Source of the DNA: Palsa-504 sp963744575
GTDB taxonomy: Bacteria; Actinomycetota; Actinomycetes; Streptosporangiales; Streptosporangiaceae
Direction of reading: 5' to 3'
Assembly (NCBI GenBank): GCA_963744575.1
Contig: CAVUUF010000014.1
Location: 186,001 to 250,000, forward strand
Length of the DNA: 64,000 bases
Made by a program: the position numbers and the translations under genes. Below, piece by piece: positions 15,836 through 24,535 of this stretch; positions within the stretch are counted from its first letter, which is position 1; every line of letters begins with the position of its first letter. The notes beneath the pieces are model-generated. The model did no database searches. It was given only the letters and a program-made list of their open reading frames with translations, and was not told the origin of the DNA.

Positions 15836-17047
15836 GTGCAGGTGAGACGAGCCTTCAAGTTCCGCGCCTACCCCACGCAGTCCCAGGAGGGCCGCGGAGT
15901 GCGGCTGCTGGCCGACCACTGCGACCTGTACAACGCCGCTTTGACCGAGCGCCGCGAGGCGTCGCGGATGCGGCACGTCAGCGTCTCCTACGGCATGCAG
16001 TCCGCGCAGCTCAAGGACATCCGTAAGGCTGATCCGGACGGGCAGGGGCGGCACTCGTTCACCGCCCAGCAGCAGACCCTCCGCAGGCTCGACACCGTGT
16101 TCGCGGCGTTCTTCGGTCGCGTCAAGGCGGCGGAGAAGGTGGGGCGGAAGGGGAAGCCGGGCTATCCGAGGTTCAAGCCGTACCAGCGGTTCAGCCAGGT
16201 CCTGTTCGTCGCCGGGGACGGGGCGAAATGGCAGCCATCCGGCTCCGGCCGGTGGGCTCACGCCACCTTCCAGGCGGTCGGCGCCCTCAAGGTGCGCCAG
16301 CACCGGCCGGTGCCCGGCACGGTCAAGGCGCTGCAGCTCACGCGGGAGCATCGCCGCTGGTACGTCATCGTGATCACCGACACCGAGCCGGCGCCGTTGC
16401 CGCCGTCCGGCCGCGAAGTCGGCGTGGATGTGGGCGTGGCCCGGTTCCTGACCACCAGTGACGGCGAGGTGGTTGCCAGTCCCCGGTTCCTGGCCGCGTC
16501 GGCACAAGTAATCGCGGACCTGCAGCGCCGCAAGGCCCGCGCCCTGCCCGGGTCGGGCAACCGCAAGCGCCTCCGGCGGGCGGTGGCTCGGGAGTGGCGT
16601 AAGGTCCGCAACCGTCGCCGCGACTTCCATCACAAGACCGCGCGGACGATGATCAGCCAGTGCGACGCGATCGCGCTGGAGGACCTGAACACGGCCGGGA
16701 TGACGAAACGTCCCGCGCCGAAGCCCGACCCGGAGAAGGCTGGGGCGTTCCTTGCTAACCAGGCCCGGGCCAAGGCCGGGCTGAACAGGTCGATTCTCGA
16801 CGCGGGCTGGGCGCAGTTCATGAGCATCCTCGTCGGCAAAGCGGAAGAAGCTGGCCGGCGTGTGGTGCTGGTGAACCCGGCTGGGACGAGTATCGGCTGC
16901 CACCGCTGCGGGCGAAGATGCGAACGCCCGCAGCAAAAGATTGTCATCTGCCCCGTGCACGGCGTGCTCGACGCCGACCTGAACGCGGCGCGCAATATCG
17001 CATCCAGGGCCGGGCTGGGCTCTGGTCAGGCTCCCACGGCAGCTTGA
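15836..17047 (+). CDS. tnpB: TnpB, RNA-guided nuclease of IS605 family
   Basis: A 403-aa OrfB/TnpB protein. N-terminal helix-turn-helix-like segment (MQVRRAFKFRAYPTQSQ); RuvC-like catalytic motifs GVDVGVARFLTT (Asp), IALEDLNTAGM (Glu) and DADLNAARNIASRA (Asp, usually DRDxNAA). The zinc finger reads CHRC then CPVH, so the final Cys is His. TnpB proteins are known to cut DNA guided by an RNA from the element's right end. Catalytic residues are intact, so activity is plausible. The stop codon lies inside the right-end hairpin. Confidence 0.9.
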   Translation: MQVRRAFKFRAYPTQSQEGRGVRLLADHCDLYNAALTERREASRMRHVSVSYGMQSAQLKDIRKADPDGQGRHSFTAQQQTLRRLDTVFAAFFGRVKAAEKVGRKGKPGYPRFKPYQRFSQVLFVAGDGAKWQPSGSGRWAHATFQAVGALKVRQHRPVPGTVKALQLTREHRRWYVIVITDTEPAPLPPSGREVGVDVGVARFLTTSDGEVVASPRFLAASAQVIADLQRRKARALPGSGNRKRLRRAVAREWRKVRNRRRDFHHKTARTMISQCDAIALEDLNTAGMTKRPAPKPDPEKAGAFLANQARAKAGLNRSILDAGWAQFMSILVGKAEEAGRRVVLVNPAGTSIGCHRCGRRCERPQQKIVICPVHGVLDADLNAARNIASRAGLGSGQAPTAA

Positions 17048-17083
17048 GAAGCTGCCGCCTTCAGGCGGCAGAGCAGTCACGAT
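16940..17083 (+). ncRNA. Probable reRNA (omega RNA) region of the tnpB element
   Basis: By analogy with known TnpB systems, the guide RNA overlaps the 3' end of tnpB and ends at the element's right boundary. Two overlapping hairpins are visible: GGCAGCTT-gag-AAGCTGCC (17038-17056, containing the tnpB stop) and CTGCCGCC-TTCA-GGCGGCAG (17052-17071). They share bases and are mutually exclusive. The guide would begin just beyond about 17083. Boundaries are inferred. Confidence 0.5.
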
Positions 17084-17250
17084 AGCCCCGAGTGTAGAGT
17101 GCCTGGATGCGGCCCGGATCCCCCGTCCGGAGGGATTACCGGCCGCGACGCCGGCCCGGCGGACGCGCGGGAGGCGGCCGGGGGCGGAATGTCGTATGGT
17201 GCGGGTACAGTTCGATACTGCGTTCGACTGAATCGACCTGGAGGTTGCAT

Positions 17251-17979
17251 ATGCATTCGGACCCGCCCAGCGCCCTGCTCGACCGGGTACGCAAGCTGCT
17301 GGCGAAGGCCGAGGCAGAGGGGGTGACCCCGCCGGAGGCGGAGGCGCTCACCGCGAAGGCGGCGGAGCTGATGGCCCGGTACGGGATCGACCGGGCCCGG
17401 CTGGCGGCCGCGCGGCCGGAAACCGACCAGCCGGGCAGCCGCATTATCGACATCGACAACCCGTGGGCGCAGGTCCGGGCGCACCTGCTGGCCGGGCTGG
17501 CCGGGGCCATGCGCTGCCAGTGCGTCCTGCTCAGCACGCCCCGGCCGGGCGCGCGCATCCACGTGTTCGGCTACACCTCGGATCTGGAGCGGACCGACAT
17601 CCTGTACACCTCGCTGCTACTGCAGATGGCGCGGGGCCTGGCCGTCGCGATCGTCCCGGCCAGGGTCCGCAGCGTCCGGGCGTGGCGGCGGAGCTGGCTG
17701 CTCGGCTTCGTCACAGCCGTCATCACCCGGGTCAAGGCGGCCGAGGCCCGCGCCGCGACCAGCGCCGAGAGCGAGCCGGAAGCCGGGCCGAGCACCGCCC
17801 TGGTCCTGGCCGACCGGGCCGTGGTCATCCGCAGGCAGCTGGAGCAGGAGTACCCGGTGACGCGCCGGACCCGCATCACCTACAGCGGCCGGGGGTACGG
17901 CGACGGCTACACCCAGGGGCAGCGGGCCGACATCGGCAATCCCCGGCTGAAGTCAGCGCGGGCCCTCAGCCGGGACTGA
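17251..17979 (+). CDS. DUF2786 domain protein
   Basis: The N-terminal 45 residues are a clear DUF2786 domain (LLDRVRKLLAKAEAEGVTPP, EAEALTAKAAELMARYGIDR). The rest is a conserved-looking alpha/beta region (VFGYTSDLERTDILYTSLLL, RSWLLGFVTAVITRVKAAE) followed by GRGYGDGYTQGQRADIG near the end. No catalytic function is known. ATG 17251 is supported by GGAGG 8 nt upstream; the longer frame upstream is Arg/Gly-rich and not credible. Its last 27 bp overlap the convergent rsmB gene. Confidence 0.8.
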   Translation: MHSDPPSALLDRVRKLLAKAEAEGVTPPEAEALTAKAAELMARYGIDRARLAAARPETDQPGSRIIDIDNPWAQVRAHLLAGLAGAMRCQCVLLSTPRPGARIHVFGYTSDLERTDILYTSLLLQMARGLAVAIVPARVRSVRAWRRSWLLGFVTAVITRVKAAEARAATSAESEPEAGPSTALVLADRAVVIRRQLEQEYPVTRRTRITYSGRGYGDGYTQGQRADIGNPRLKSARALSRD

Positions 17980-19512
17980 AAAAGGCTCCCGGCGGAGCAA
18001 GGCGAGGAAGATCGCGTCGGTGCCGTGGCGGTGCGGCCAGAACTGCGCGAACCTGGAGTCCGGCCCGGAGTGGGCACTGCGCAGGGCGGGGACTTCGGGG
18101 AGGACGGCGAGCGCGTCGAGGACGGCGACGTCGTCCCGGCTCTGCGCCACGGCGGTGACGATGTCGCGGGTCTCGGCCAGGTGCGGGGAGCAGGTCACGT
18201 AGGCGACCACGCCGCCGGGCCGGGCCGAGTCGATGGCCGCGTCGAGCAGGTCGCGTTGCAGTACGGCAAGTCCGGCCACGTCGGCGGGGGTCTTGCGCCA
18301 TCGGGCTTCGGGACGGCGGCGCAGCGACCCGAGGCCGGAGCACGGGACGTCGGCCAGGACGCGGTCGAACGTGCCCGGTCGCCACGGCACCCGGCGGCCG
18401 TCCGCGGCCAGGACGGCGGGGTTCCCGGGATTCGCGGGGTTCCCGGGACCGGTCCGGCGCAGGGCGTCCAGGATGCGGCGAGCCCGGTGCGGGTGGATGT
18501 CCGAGGCGACCAGGCGGGCGCCACGGGCGGCGGCCAGGCTGTTCAGCAGCCGGGCCTTGCCGCCGGGACCTGCGCACAGGTCGAGCCAGAGCTTGTCCTC
18601 GCCAGGCACGCCGACCCGGGTCAGGGCGAGCGCGGCCAGCTGACTGGCCTCGTCCTGGACGGCGGCCTGGCCGCTGGCGACCAGCGGCGCCGGGTCGCCG
18701 CCGGCCAGCCGGAAGCCGTACGGCGACCAGCGGGTCGGTTCGCCGTCCGGCAGCAGAGCGTCCGGGGCCCGCGGGGCACCGGAGCCGGGAGCGGAGGAGG
18801 AACTGGAGCCGGAGCGCGAGGCGGGGTTGAGGGCGAGGACCACCTCAGGGCGGAGGTTGCCGGCCGCGAGGGCATCCTCGGTCTCGGCGGCGCCGCCCGG
18901 GCCGAGGGCATCGCGGAACGCGTCGACGATCCAGCGCGGATAGCTGTGCCTGACGGCCAGGTGGCCGGACGGGTCCCGGGACCGGTCGGGCGCGACGAGC
19001 TGGACCCAGGCGTCCAGGTCGCGGGTGGCGACCCGGCGCAGGACCGCGTTGACGAAACCCGACGGCCGGGGTCCGCAGACGTCCTTGACCAGGTCGACCG
19101 CCGTGGCCACGGCGGCGTGGCGGCCGACCCGGGTGGCCAGCAGCTGGTGCGCGCCCAGCCGGAGCACGTCACGGACCGGCGGGTCGATCTCGTCCCGGTC
19201 GCTGCACGCGGCCAGGATGGCGTCGTAGGTGCCGCGGCCGCGCAGCGTGCCGTAGGCCAGTTCGGTGGCGAAGGCCGCGTCGCGGCCGGTCAGGCCGCGT
19301 TCGGCGAGCAGGGCGGGGAGCAGCAGGTTAGCGTAGGCATCACGGTCCGCGACCGCGCGCAGGACGTCGTAGGCGGCGCGCCGGGCCGGATCGGTGCGCG
19401 GCCGCCCGGCCGGCGACCTGCGGGCGCGCCGCTGGGCATCGCGGTCCCCGGCGGCGCGGTCCCCGGCGGCGCGGGAGTTGGACGGCTTTGACCGCTGTGC
19501 GGGGCGGGGCAT
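17953..19512 (-). CDS. rsmB: 16S rRNA (cytosine-967 C5)-methyltransferase
   Basis: Methylates C967 of 16S rRNA. The N-terminal NusB-like RNA-binding domain (ARRAAYDVLRAVADRDAYAN, GFVNAVLRRVA) is followed by the SAM-dependent domain: DLCAGPGGKARLLNSLAA, the catalytic motif DVPCSGLGSLRRRPEARWR, and VTCSPH with the second Cys. Two low-complexity insertions (Ser/Gly-rich near 240, a PGNPANPGNP stretch) make it 519 aa. The first 40 residues are a poorly conserved Arg-rich leader, and the re-framed C-terminus of fmt stays open across this leader. A TAG lies directly before the ATG. Confidence 0.93.
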   Translation of the reverse strand: MPRPAQRSKPSNSRAAGDRAAGDRDAQRRARRSPAGRPRTDPARRAAYDVLRAVADRDAYANLLLPALLAERGLTGRDAAFATELAYGTLRGRGTYDAILAACSDRDEIDPPVRDVLRLGAHQLLATRVGRHAAVATAVDLVKDVCGPRPSGFVNAVLRRVATRDLDAWVQLVAPDRSRDPSGHLAVRHSYPRWIVDAFRDALGPGGAAETEDALAAGNLRPEVVLALNPASRSGSSSSSAPGSGAPRAPDALLPDGEPTRWSPYGFRLAGGDPAPLVASGQAAVQDEASQLAALALTRVGVPGEDKLWLDLCAGPGGKARLLNSLAAARGARLVASDIHPHRARRILDALRRTGPGNPANPGNPAVLAADGRRVPWRPGTFDRVLADVPCSGLGSLRRRPEARWRKTPADVAGLAVLQRDLLDAAIDSARPGGVVAYVTCSPHLAETRDIVTAVAQSRDDVAVLDALAVLPEVPALRSAHSGPDSRFAQFWPHRHGTDAIFLALLRREPFSVPAEGPR

Positions 19513-19513
19513 C

Positions 19514-20526
19514 TAAGCCGAACCGGACGGGGCCGCCGGCGCGCAGGCCGCGGGCCCAGTCGGGGGCGGTCATGCGACGCTTGCCGGGTGCCTGGACGGC
19601 GCCGAGGCGCACCGGACGGGAGCCGGTGCCGGCGAGCACCTCGTGGCGGCCGACCAGCAGCTCGCCGGGGGCGAGGTCCGGCAGGGCCGCAGCGGGGGCG
19701 GGGGCGGGGGCCGGGTCCGGCGAGGCCGCCGCGGGGCAGGGGCAGGGGCAGGGGCAGGGGCGTCCAGGGATACCGGGTCCAGGGATACCGGGCCGAGCTT
19801 GAGGCGGGCGCCGTCGAGTGCGGTCCAGGCGCCGGGCTCTGGGGTGCACGCGCGGATCTGCCGGTCCACCACGTGCGCGGGCCGCTTCCAGTCCACCTGG
19901 GCGTCGGCCGAGGTGACCTTGGGGGCGAAGCTCACGCCCTCGGCGGGCTGCGGGACGGCCTGGACCGTGCCGTCCTCGATCCCGTCCAGCGTCGCGACCA
20001 GCAGCTCCGCTCCCGAGTACGACAAGCGGTCGAGCAGCGTGCCGGTGGTGTCGTCGGGCCGCACCGGCTCGGTCAGCACCCCGTACACCGGGCCGGCGTC
20101 CAGTTCCCTGACGATCAGGAACGTGCTGGCGCCGGTCACGTCGTCGCCGTGCAGGATGGCATGCTGCACCGGGGCGGCCCCGCGCCAGGCCGGCAGGATG
20201 GAGAAGTGCAGGTTGACCCAGCCGTTCCGGGGGATGTCCAGGGCGGCCTGGGGCAGCAGCGCTCCGTACGCGGTCACCGGGCAGCAGTCCGGGCCGATCT
20301 CGCGCAGCCGGGCGAGGAACTCCGGGTCGCGCGCGCGGGCCGGGGTGAGCGCCTCGAGACCGGCCTCCGCAGCGCGCCGGGCCACCGGGCTCGCCTCGAC
20401 CTTGCGGCCGCGGCCGGCCGGGGCGTCCGGGCGGGTCACCACCGCGGCGACCTCATGCCGGGACGCCAGCAGCGCGTCGAGCGCCGGGACCGCCGTCTGC
20501 GGCGTGCCGGCGAAAACCAGGCGCAT
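19514..20526 (-). CDS. fmt: Methionyl-tRNA formyltransferase, reading frame disrupted
   Basis: Formylates initiator Met-tRNA. The first 235 residues are standard Fmt (MRLVFAGTPQTAVPALDALL, NLHFSILPAWRGAAPVQHAI with the catalytic Asn/His, GAELLVATLDGIEDG, CTPEPGAWTALDGARLKLGP). After a PVSLD duplication and a Pro/Ala repeat, this frame becomes Arg/Pro nonsense and stops at 19570. The true C-terminal domain (LAPGELLVGRHEVLAGTG, LGAVQAPGKRRMTAPDWARG) is intact in the next frame from about 19735. A net one-base loss (or two-base gain) in the repeat separates them. It could be a sequencing error, a real mutation, or slippage-rescued; the gene is otherwise preserved. Confidence 0.85.
19733..19792. 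repeat. GC-rich tandem repeats inside fmt
   Basis: Four copies of GGGGCA plus GGGG (19733-19760) are followed by two exact copies of the 15-bp unit TCCAGGGATACCGGG (19763-19777 and 19778-19792; encodes PVSLD twice). Upstream lies a run of GGGGCG units (about 19693-19710). The frame change in fmt occurs within this block. Confidence 0.85.
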
Positions 20527-20538
20527 CCCCAGAAGTCC

Positions 20539-21087
20539 CTAGAAGGCCCGGCCGAAGGTCTCGTGCGGCGACACGCGCACCTGCGGTACCGGGTCGCCCC
20601 ACCATTCGGCCTCGCGGATGGCCTTCATCGCCGCCTTGCGCTGGGCCGGGTCCATCCGGTCGATGAACAAGATGCCGTCCAGGTGGTCGGTCTCGTGCTG
20701 GATGCAGCGGGCCAGCAGCTGGGTGCCCTCGATCGTGACCGGGTCGCCGTACATGTTGAAGCCCTTGGCCACCACGCCCCAGGCCCGCTTGACCGGGTAG
20801 ACCAGGCCGGGAAACGACAGGCAGCCTTCGTCGTCCTCATCCTCGTCCTTGGACAGGTCCAGCGAGGGGTTGATCAGGTGCCCGGGCTCGTGGTCGTCCA
20901 CGTGATAGGCGAAGACCCGCAGGCCGACACCGATCTGCGGGGCGGCGAGCCCGGCCCCGGGGGCGTCCAGCATGGTGTCGGTGAGGTCCTTGACCAGCCT
21001 GCGCAGTTCGGCGTCGAAGTCGCGGACCGGCTCGGCCGGGGTGCGCAGCACTGGATCACCGAACAGACGGATCGGCTTGACGCTCAC
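20539..21087 (-). CDS. def: Peptide deformylase
   Basis: Removes the N-formyl group from nascent proteins, the functional partner of fmt directly downstream. All three metal-site motifs are intact: GAGLAAPQIG, EGCLSFPG (Cys ligand) and QHETDHLDG (HExxH-type). An acidic SKDEDEDDEG insertion precedes motif 2. GTG 21087 is chosen because GGGAGG lies 5-6 nt upstream; a frame back to 21108 is possible. Gene order priA-def-fmt-rsmB is the usual actinobacterial one. Confidence 0.95.
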   Translation of the reverse strand: MSVKPIRLFGDPVLRTPAEPVRDFDAELRRLVKDLTDTMLDAPGAGLAAPQIGVGLRVFAYHVDDHEPGHLINPSLDLSKDEDEDDEGCLSFPGLVYPVKRAWGVVAKGFNMYGDPVTIEGTQLLARCIQHETDHLDGILFIDRMDPAQRKAAMKAIREAEWWGDPVPQVRVSPHETFGRAF

Positions 21088-21158
21088 GAAAACCCTCCCG
21101 GGGGACACCTAGCGGCGGCTGCCTGTTCAACGCGGCGCCGCCGGATCCAGTCTATCCG

Positions 21159-23204
21159 TCAGGCCACCTCGGCCGGGTCGAGCTGAACCCGGACCGTGCC
21201 GCCGTCCTTGCGGGCGCTGCGGGTGGCCTGGGCCGCGTGCAGGGCGCGCGCCAGCGCGAGGCCGTCCCGCCTGCCGATCCTGATCAGGGCCCGCTCCTGC
21301 GTTTCCGCGGAAACGTCCCGGCCCAGGGCCTCGACCGGAACAGGCCCGAGCACCTCGGCCCGGGCAGGCAGCCCGGCCAGGCCGACGAAGTCCGCCACCG
21401 CAGCGGGCGTCCCGGTGACGGATGCCATCCGCACCGCGGGTGGAAAGCCCAGCTCGGCACGCTCGGCGAGGTCGCGTTCGGCGAACGTGACCGGATCCCA
21501 CCGGATGAGCGCCTGCACCGCGGGCAGGGCCGCCTCGGCCAGTACTACCACGGGCCCGGCCGGGCGGACCAGGGCGGCCGCGCTCAGCCACCGGCGCAGG
21601 GTCTCCTCGGCGGCACGCAGGCTGGGCCGCCCGAGCAGCGCCCAGCCGTCAAGCAGCAGCGCGGCGGCGTAGCCTTCCTGGGCCACCGGTTCGGCGCCTG
21701 GGGTGGCGATGACCAGGGCGGGTTCGGCCGGCACGGCGGCGAGCACGTGTTCGCCGCCGGAAGTCCGCACCGGCACGCCGGGAAAGGCACGGCCCAGTTC
21801 CTCCGCCGTGCGGGCCGCGCCAGTGACGAGCGCGCGCAGCTGGCCCGAACCGCAGCGGGCGCAGGTCCAGTCCGCCGCCAGCGCCCCGCACCACCGGCAG
21901 CCCGGCGTCTCGTGCGAGCCGGCGATCCCCAGCGGCCCGCCGCAGGCGGCGCACCTGGCCTGGGCCCGGCACCGGCCGCAGGCGATGGCGGCCAGGTAGC
22001 CGCGCCTGGGCACCTGCACCAGGACGGGCCCCTGGGCGGGACCGGCCCGGGCATCGCCCGGCAGGGCCTGACGAGTCCCGTCGGTCAGGGTCTGGCGAGT
22101 CCCGCCCGTCAGGGCCTGACGGGCAGTGCGCAGAGCCAGGCTGGGCAGGCGGGCGGTCATCGCCGCGGCGTCCCGGGCCAGTTCGGCCTCGTCGGGTGCC
22201 GCCCGGACCTTCGGAGCGACCTGCCGGAGAACCTCCGGGCGGCCGGCCAGCGGCCGGGCCCAGCCGCCCGCGACCAGCTGGGTGAGCTCGGCGGTGCGGG
22301 CGAAGCCGCCGATGAGCGCGGCCGCGCCGACATGGTGCGCGCGCAGGGCGAGCACCTCCCGGGCATGGGGGTACGGAGCGCGCGGCTCGGCGTGCAGGTC
22401 GTCGCCGTCGTCCCAGAGCACCACCAGGCCGAGCTCGGCGACCGGGGCGAACATCGCGGCCCTGGTCCCCGCCACCACCCGGACCAGGCCCCGGCGCACC
22501 GCCAGCCAGCGGCGGTAGCGCTCGGCCGGGCCGAGGTCAGCGGTGAGGCAGATATGATCCTGCGCCGCCTCGGTCAGGGCGGCGCCGACGCGATCCAGGT
22601 CCCGGGCGTCCGGCACCACGATCAGCACACCGCGCCCGGTGGCGGCCGTGGTAGCGGCGGCGACGGCGATCTCGGCCGGCCACTCCGGGCCGGGCAGCGC
22701 CGACCAGGCGCCCCGGACCGGGCGGCCCGCCGCCAGGCCGGCCAGGAAGGCCGATCCGGCCGGATAGCGGGACCACGATCCCGGTCCAGGCGTTTCCGGC
22801 GACGGGCCGCTTTCGAGGCCCTCTGGCTTGCGGGGAGTTGGCTTGCGGGGAGCTTCCCGCTCGGCGGTGGCGTGCCGGGGCGGGATGGCCAGGCGCAGCA
22901 CGTCGGCCAGCGTGCCGGCGTATCGGTCCGCCACCGCCCGGGCCAGATCGAAGATCTCCGGCGTGAGCACGGGTTCCGGCGAGACCACCCGCTCGAGCCG
23001 GGCCAGCTTACCCTGGTGCTCGCTCGTCTGGGTACGCTCAAGCAGGTAGCCGTCGACCAGCTGGCCGGCGAACCTGACCCGGACCCGGCAGCCGGGCACC
23101 GCCGCGTCGTCCAGGCGGGCCGGGACGAGGTAGTCGAAGGGCCGGTCGAGATGGGCGAGGGAGATATCCACGGCGACCCGGGCGACGGGCAGCCGCTCGC
23201 TCAC
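21159..23204 (-). CDS. priA: PriA-like replication restart protein lacking helicase motifs
   Basis: Actinobacterial PriA, 681 aa. The N-terminal DNA-binding domain (VARVAVDISLAHLDRPFDYL, GCRVRVRFAGQLVDGYLL) and the zinc-binding region (CGRCRAQARCAACGG, CRWCG, CARCG) are conserved. The helicase core is degenerate: no GxGKT Walker A and WDDGDD in place of DEEH, as known for this phylum, so it is unlikely to unwind DNA and probably acts as a loader or scaffold. GTG 23204 has AAGGA 7 nt upstream; GTG 23231 is an alternative. Three 24-bp repeats lie within it. Confidence 0.88.
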   Translation of the reverse strand: MSERLPVARVAVDISLAHLDRPFDYLVPARLDDAAVPGCRVRVRFAGQLVDGYLLERTQTSEHQGKLARLERVVSPEPVLTPEIFDLARAVADRYAGTLADVLRLAIPPRHATAEREAPRKPTPRKPEGLESGPSPETPGPGSWSRYPAGSAFLAGLAAGRPVRGAWSALPGPEWPAEIAVAAATTAATGRGVLIVVPDARDLDRVGAALTEAAQDHICLTADLGPAERYRRWLAVRRGLVRVVAGTRAAMFAPVAELGLVVLWDDGDDLHAEPRAPYPHAREVLALRAHHVGAAALIGGFARTAELTQLVAGGWARPLAGRPEVLRQVAPKVRAAPDEAELARDAAAMTARLPSLALRTARQALTGGTRQTLTDGTRQALPGDARAGPAQGPVLVQVPRRGYLAAIACGRCRAQARCAACGGPLGIAGSHETPGCRWCGALAADWTCARCGSGQLRALVTGAARTAEELGRAFPGVPVRTSGGEHVLAAVPAEPALVIATPGAEPVAQEGYAAALLLDGWALLGRPSLRAAEETLRRWLSAAALVRPAGPVVVLAEAALPAVQALIRWDPVTFAERDLAERAELGFPPAVRMASVTGTPAAVADFVGLAGLPARAEVLGPVPVEALGRDVSAETQERALIRIGRRDGLALARALHAAQATRSARKDGGTVRVQLDPAEVA
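22062..22127. repeat. 24-bp tandem repeat within priA
   Basis: Three consecutive units start at 22062, 22086 and 22110, each opening with CAGGGCCTGACG or a near match; the last is partial. In frame they encode an 8-residue RQALT-GT-type repeat between the degenerate ATPase region and the zinc region, so length variation would not break the gene. Confidence 0.75.
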
Positions 23205-23284
23205 CGCTTGATCCTTCGGCCCCTTGACCACGGTTCCGTCCTACCAGAACCGCGGCGGAGGTTAGGACGCGCGGATGTTGCGGG

Positions 23285-24478
23285 TCATCGGCCGACCGCG
23301 GCGCGGAGCTGGCCGGCGCGGTCGGTGCGCTCCCAGGAGAAGTCGGGCTCGGTCCGGCCGAAGTGCCCGTAGGCGGCGGTCTGCGCGTAGATGGGCCGCA
23401 GCAGGTCCAGCGCGTAGATGATGGCTCGCGGCCGGAGGTCGAACACCTGCATCACGGCGTCCTGGATCCGCTCCACCGGCACCTTCTCGGTGCCGAAGCA
23501 CTCGACGAACAGCCCGACCGGCATCGCCTTGCCAATCGCGTAGGCCACCTGGGCCTCACACCGGTCGGCCAGCTCCGCGGCCACCACGTTCTTGGCCACC
23601 CAGCGCATGGCGTAGGCGGCGCTGCGGTCGACCTTCGACGGGTCCTTGCCGGAGAAGGCCCCGCCCCCATGCCGCGCCATGCCGCCGTAGGTGTCGATGA
23701 TGATCTTGCGTCCGGTCAGGCCGGCGTCCCCCATGGGACCGCCGATCTCGAACCGCCCGGTCGGGTTGACCAGCAGCCGGAAGCCGTCGGTGTCGAGGCC
23801 CGCGCTGGCCAGGACCGGCGCGACCACGTAGTCCCTGATGTCGGGGGTGAGCAGCTCCTTGAGGTTGATGTCCGGCGCGTGCTGGGTCGAGACCACGACG
23901 GTATCCAGGCGCACCGGCTTGTCCCCGGCGTACTCGATCGTCACCTGCGTCTTGCCGTCCGGGCGCAGGTACGGCACCGTGCCCGAGCGGCGGACCTCGG
24001 ACAGCTGCCGGGCGAGCTTGTGGGCCAGCATGATCGGCAGCGGCATCAGCTCGGCGGTGTCACGGCACGCGTAACCGAACATCAGCCCCTGATCGCCCGC
24101 CCCCTGCCGGTCGAACTCGTCGGTCCCCTCGCCCTCCCGGTACTCGAACGCGTCGTTGACACCCTGGGCGATGTCGGGCGACTGGGAGCCGATGGAAACC
24201 GACACGCCGCACGACGCCCCGTCATATCCCTTGGCCGACGAGTCGTAGCCGATCTCGAGGATCTTCTCCCGGATGAGGCCGGGTATGTCGACGTAGGTCT
24301 GGGTGGTGACCTCGCCCGCCACGTGCACCTGGCCGGTGGTGATCATGGTCTCCACCGCCACGCGGCTGCCCGGATCATCCTTGATCATGGCATCCAGGAT
24401 GGCGTCACTGATCTGGTCGGCCATCTTGTCCGGATGGCCCTCGGTGACTGACTCGGAAGTAAAAAGACGACGCGCCAC
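23285..24478 (-). CDS. metK: S-adenosylmethionine synthetase
   Basis: Makes SAM from methionine and ATP. Full-length (397 aa) with all signatures: TSESVTEGHPDKMADQISDA at the N-terminus, GAGDQGLMFGYA (hexapeptide loop), GGAFSGKDPSKVDRSAAYAM and DLRPRAIIYALDLLRPIY. Starts at GTG with GGGAGAACC upstream. It stands 57 bp downstream of coaBC on the same strand and 80 bp upstream of priA, the usual order. No SAM riboswitch is apparent in the short leader. Confidence 0.96.
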   Translation of the reverse strand: MARRLFTSESVTEGHPDKMADQISDAILDAMIKDDPGSRVAVETMITTGQVHVAGEVTTQTYVDIPGLIREKILEIGYDSSAKGYDGASCGVSVSIGSQSPDIAQGVNDAFEYREGEGTDEFDRQGAGDQGLMFGYACRDTAELMPLPIMLAHKLARQLSEVRRSGTVPYLRPDGKTQVTIEYAGDKPVRLDTVVVSTQHAPDINLKELLTPDIRDYVVAPVLASAGLDTDGFRLLVNPTGRFEIGGPMGDAGLTGRKIIIDTYGGMARHGGGAFSGKDPSKVDRSAAYAMRWVAKNVVAAELADRCEAQVAYAIGKAMPVGLFVECFGTEKVPVERIQDAVMQVFDLRPRAIIYALDLLRPIYAQTAAYGHFGRTEPDFSWERTDRAGQLRAAVGR

Positions 24479-24535
24479 GCCGGTTCTCCCCTCGCTCCAT
24501 GTGACTGCGGTGAGTTTATCCGGACTGCGGGGAGT

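Larger units (their letters stand above)
15680..17083 (+). mobile_element. Solo tnpB element (IS605/IS1341 type), no tnpA
   Basis: The left end carries CCAGCC-TTCA-GGCTGG (15687-15702) and the right end CTGCCGCC-TTCA-GGCGGCAG (17052-17071). Both are perfect hairpins with the same TTCA loop and bracket a tnpB gene. No Y1 transposase (tnpA) is present, so the element cannot move by itself. Exact ends and the target motif cannot be fixed without an empty site. It lies between the rpe and DUF2786 genes, 22 bp from the rpe start codon. Confidence 0.8.
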
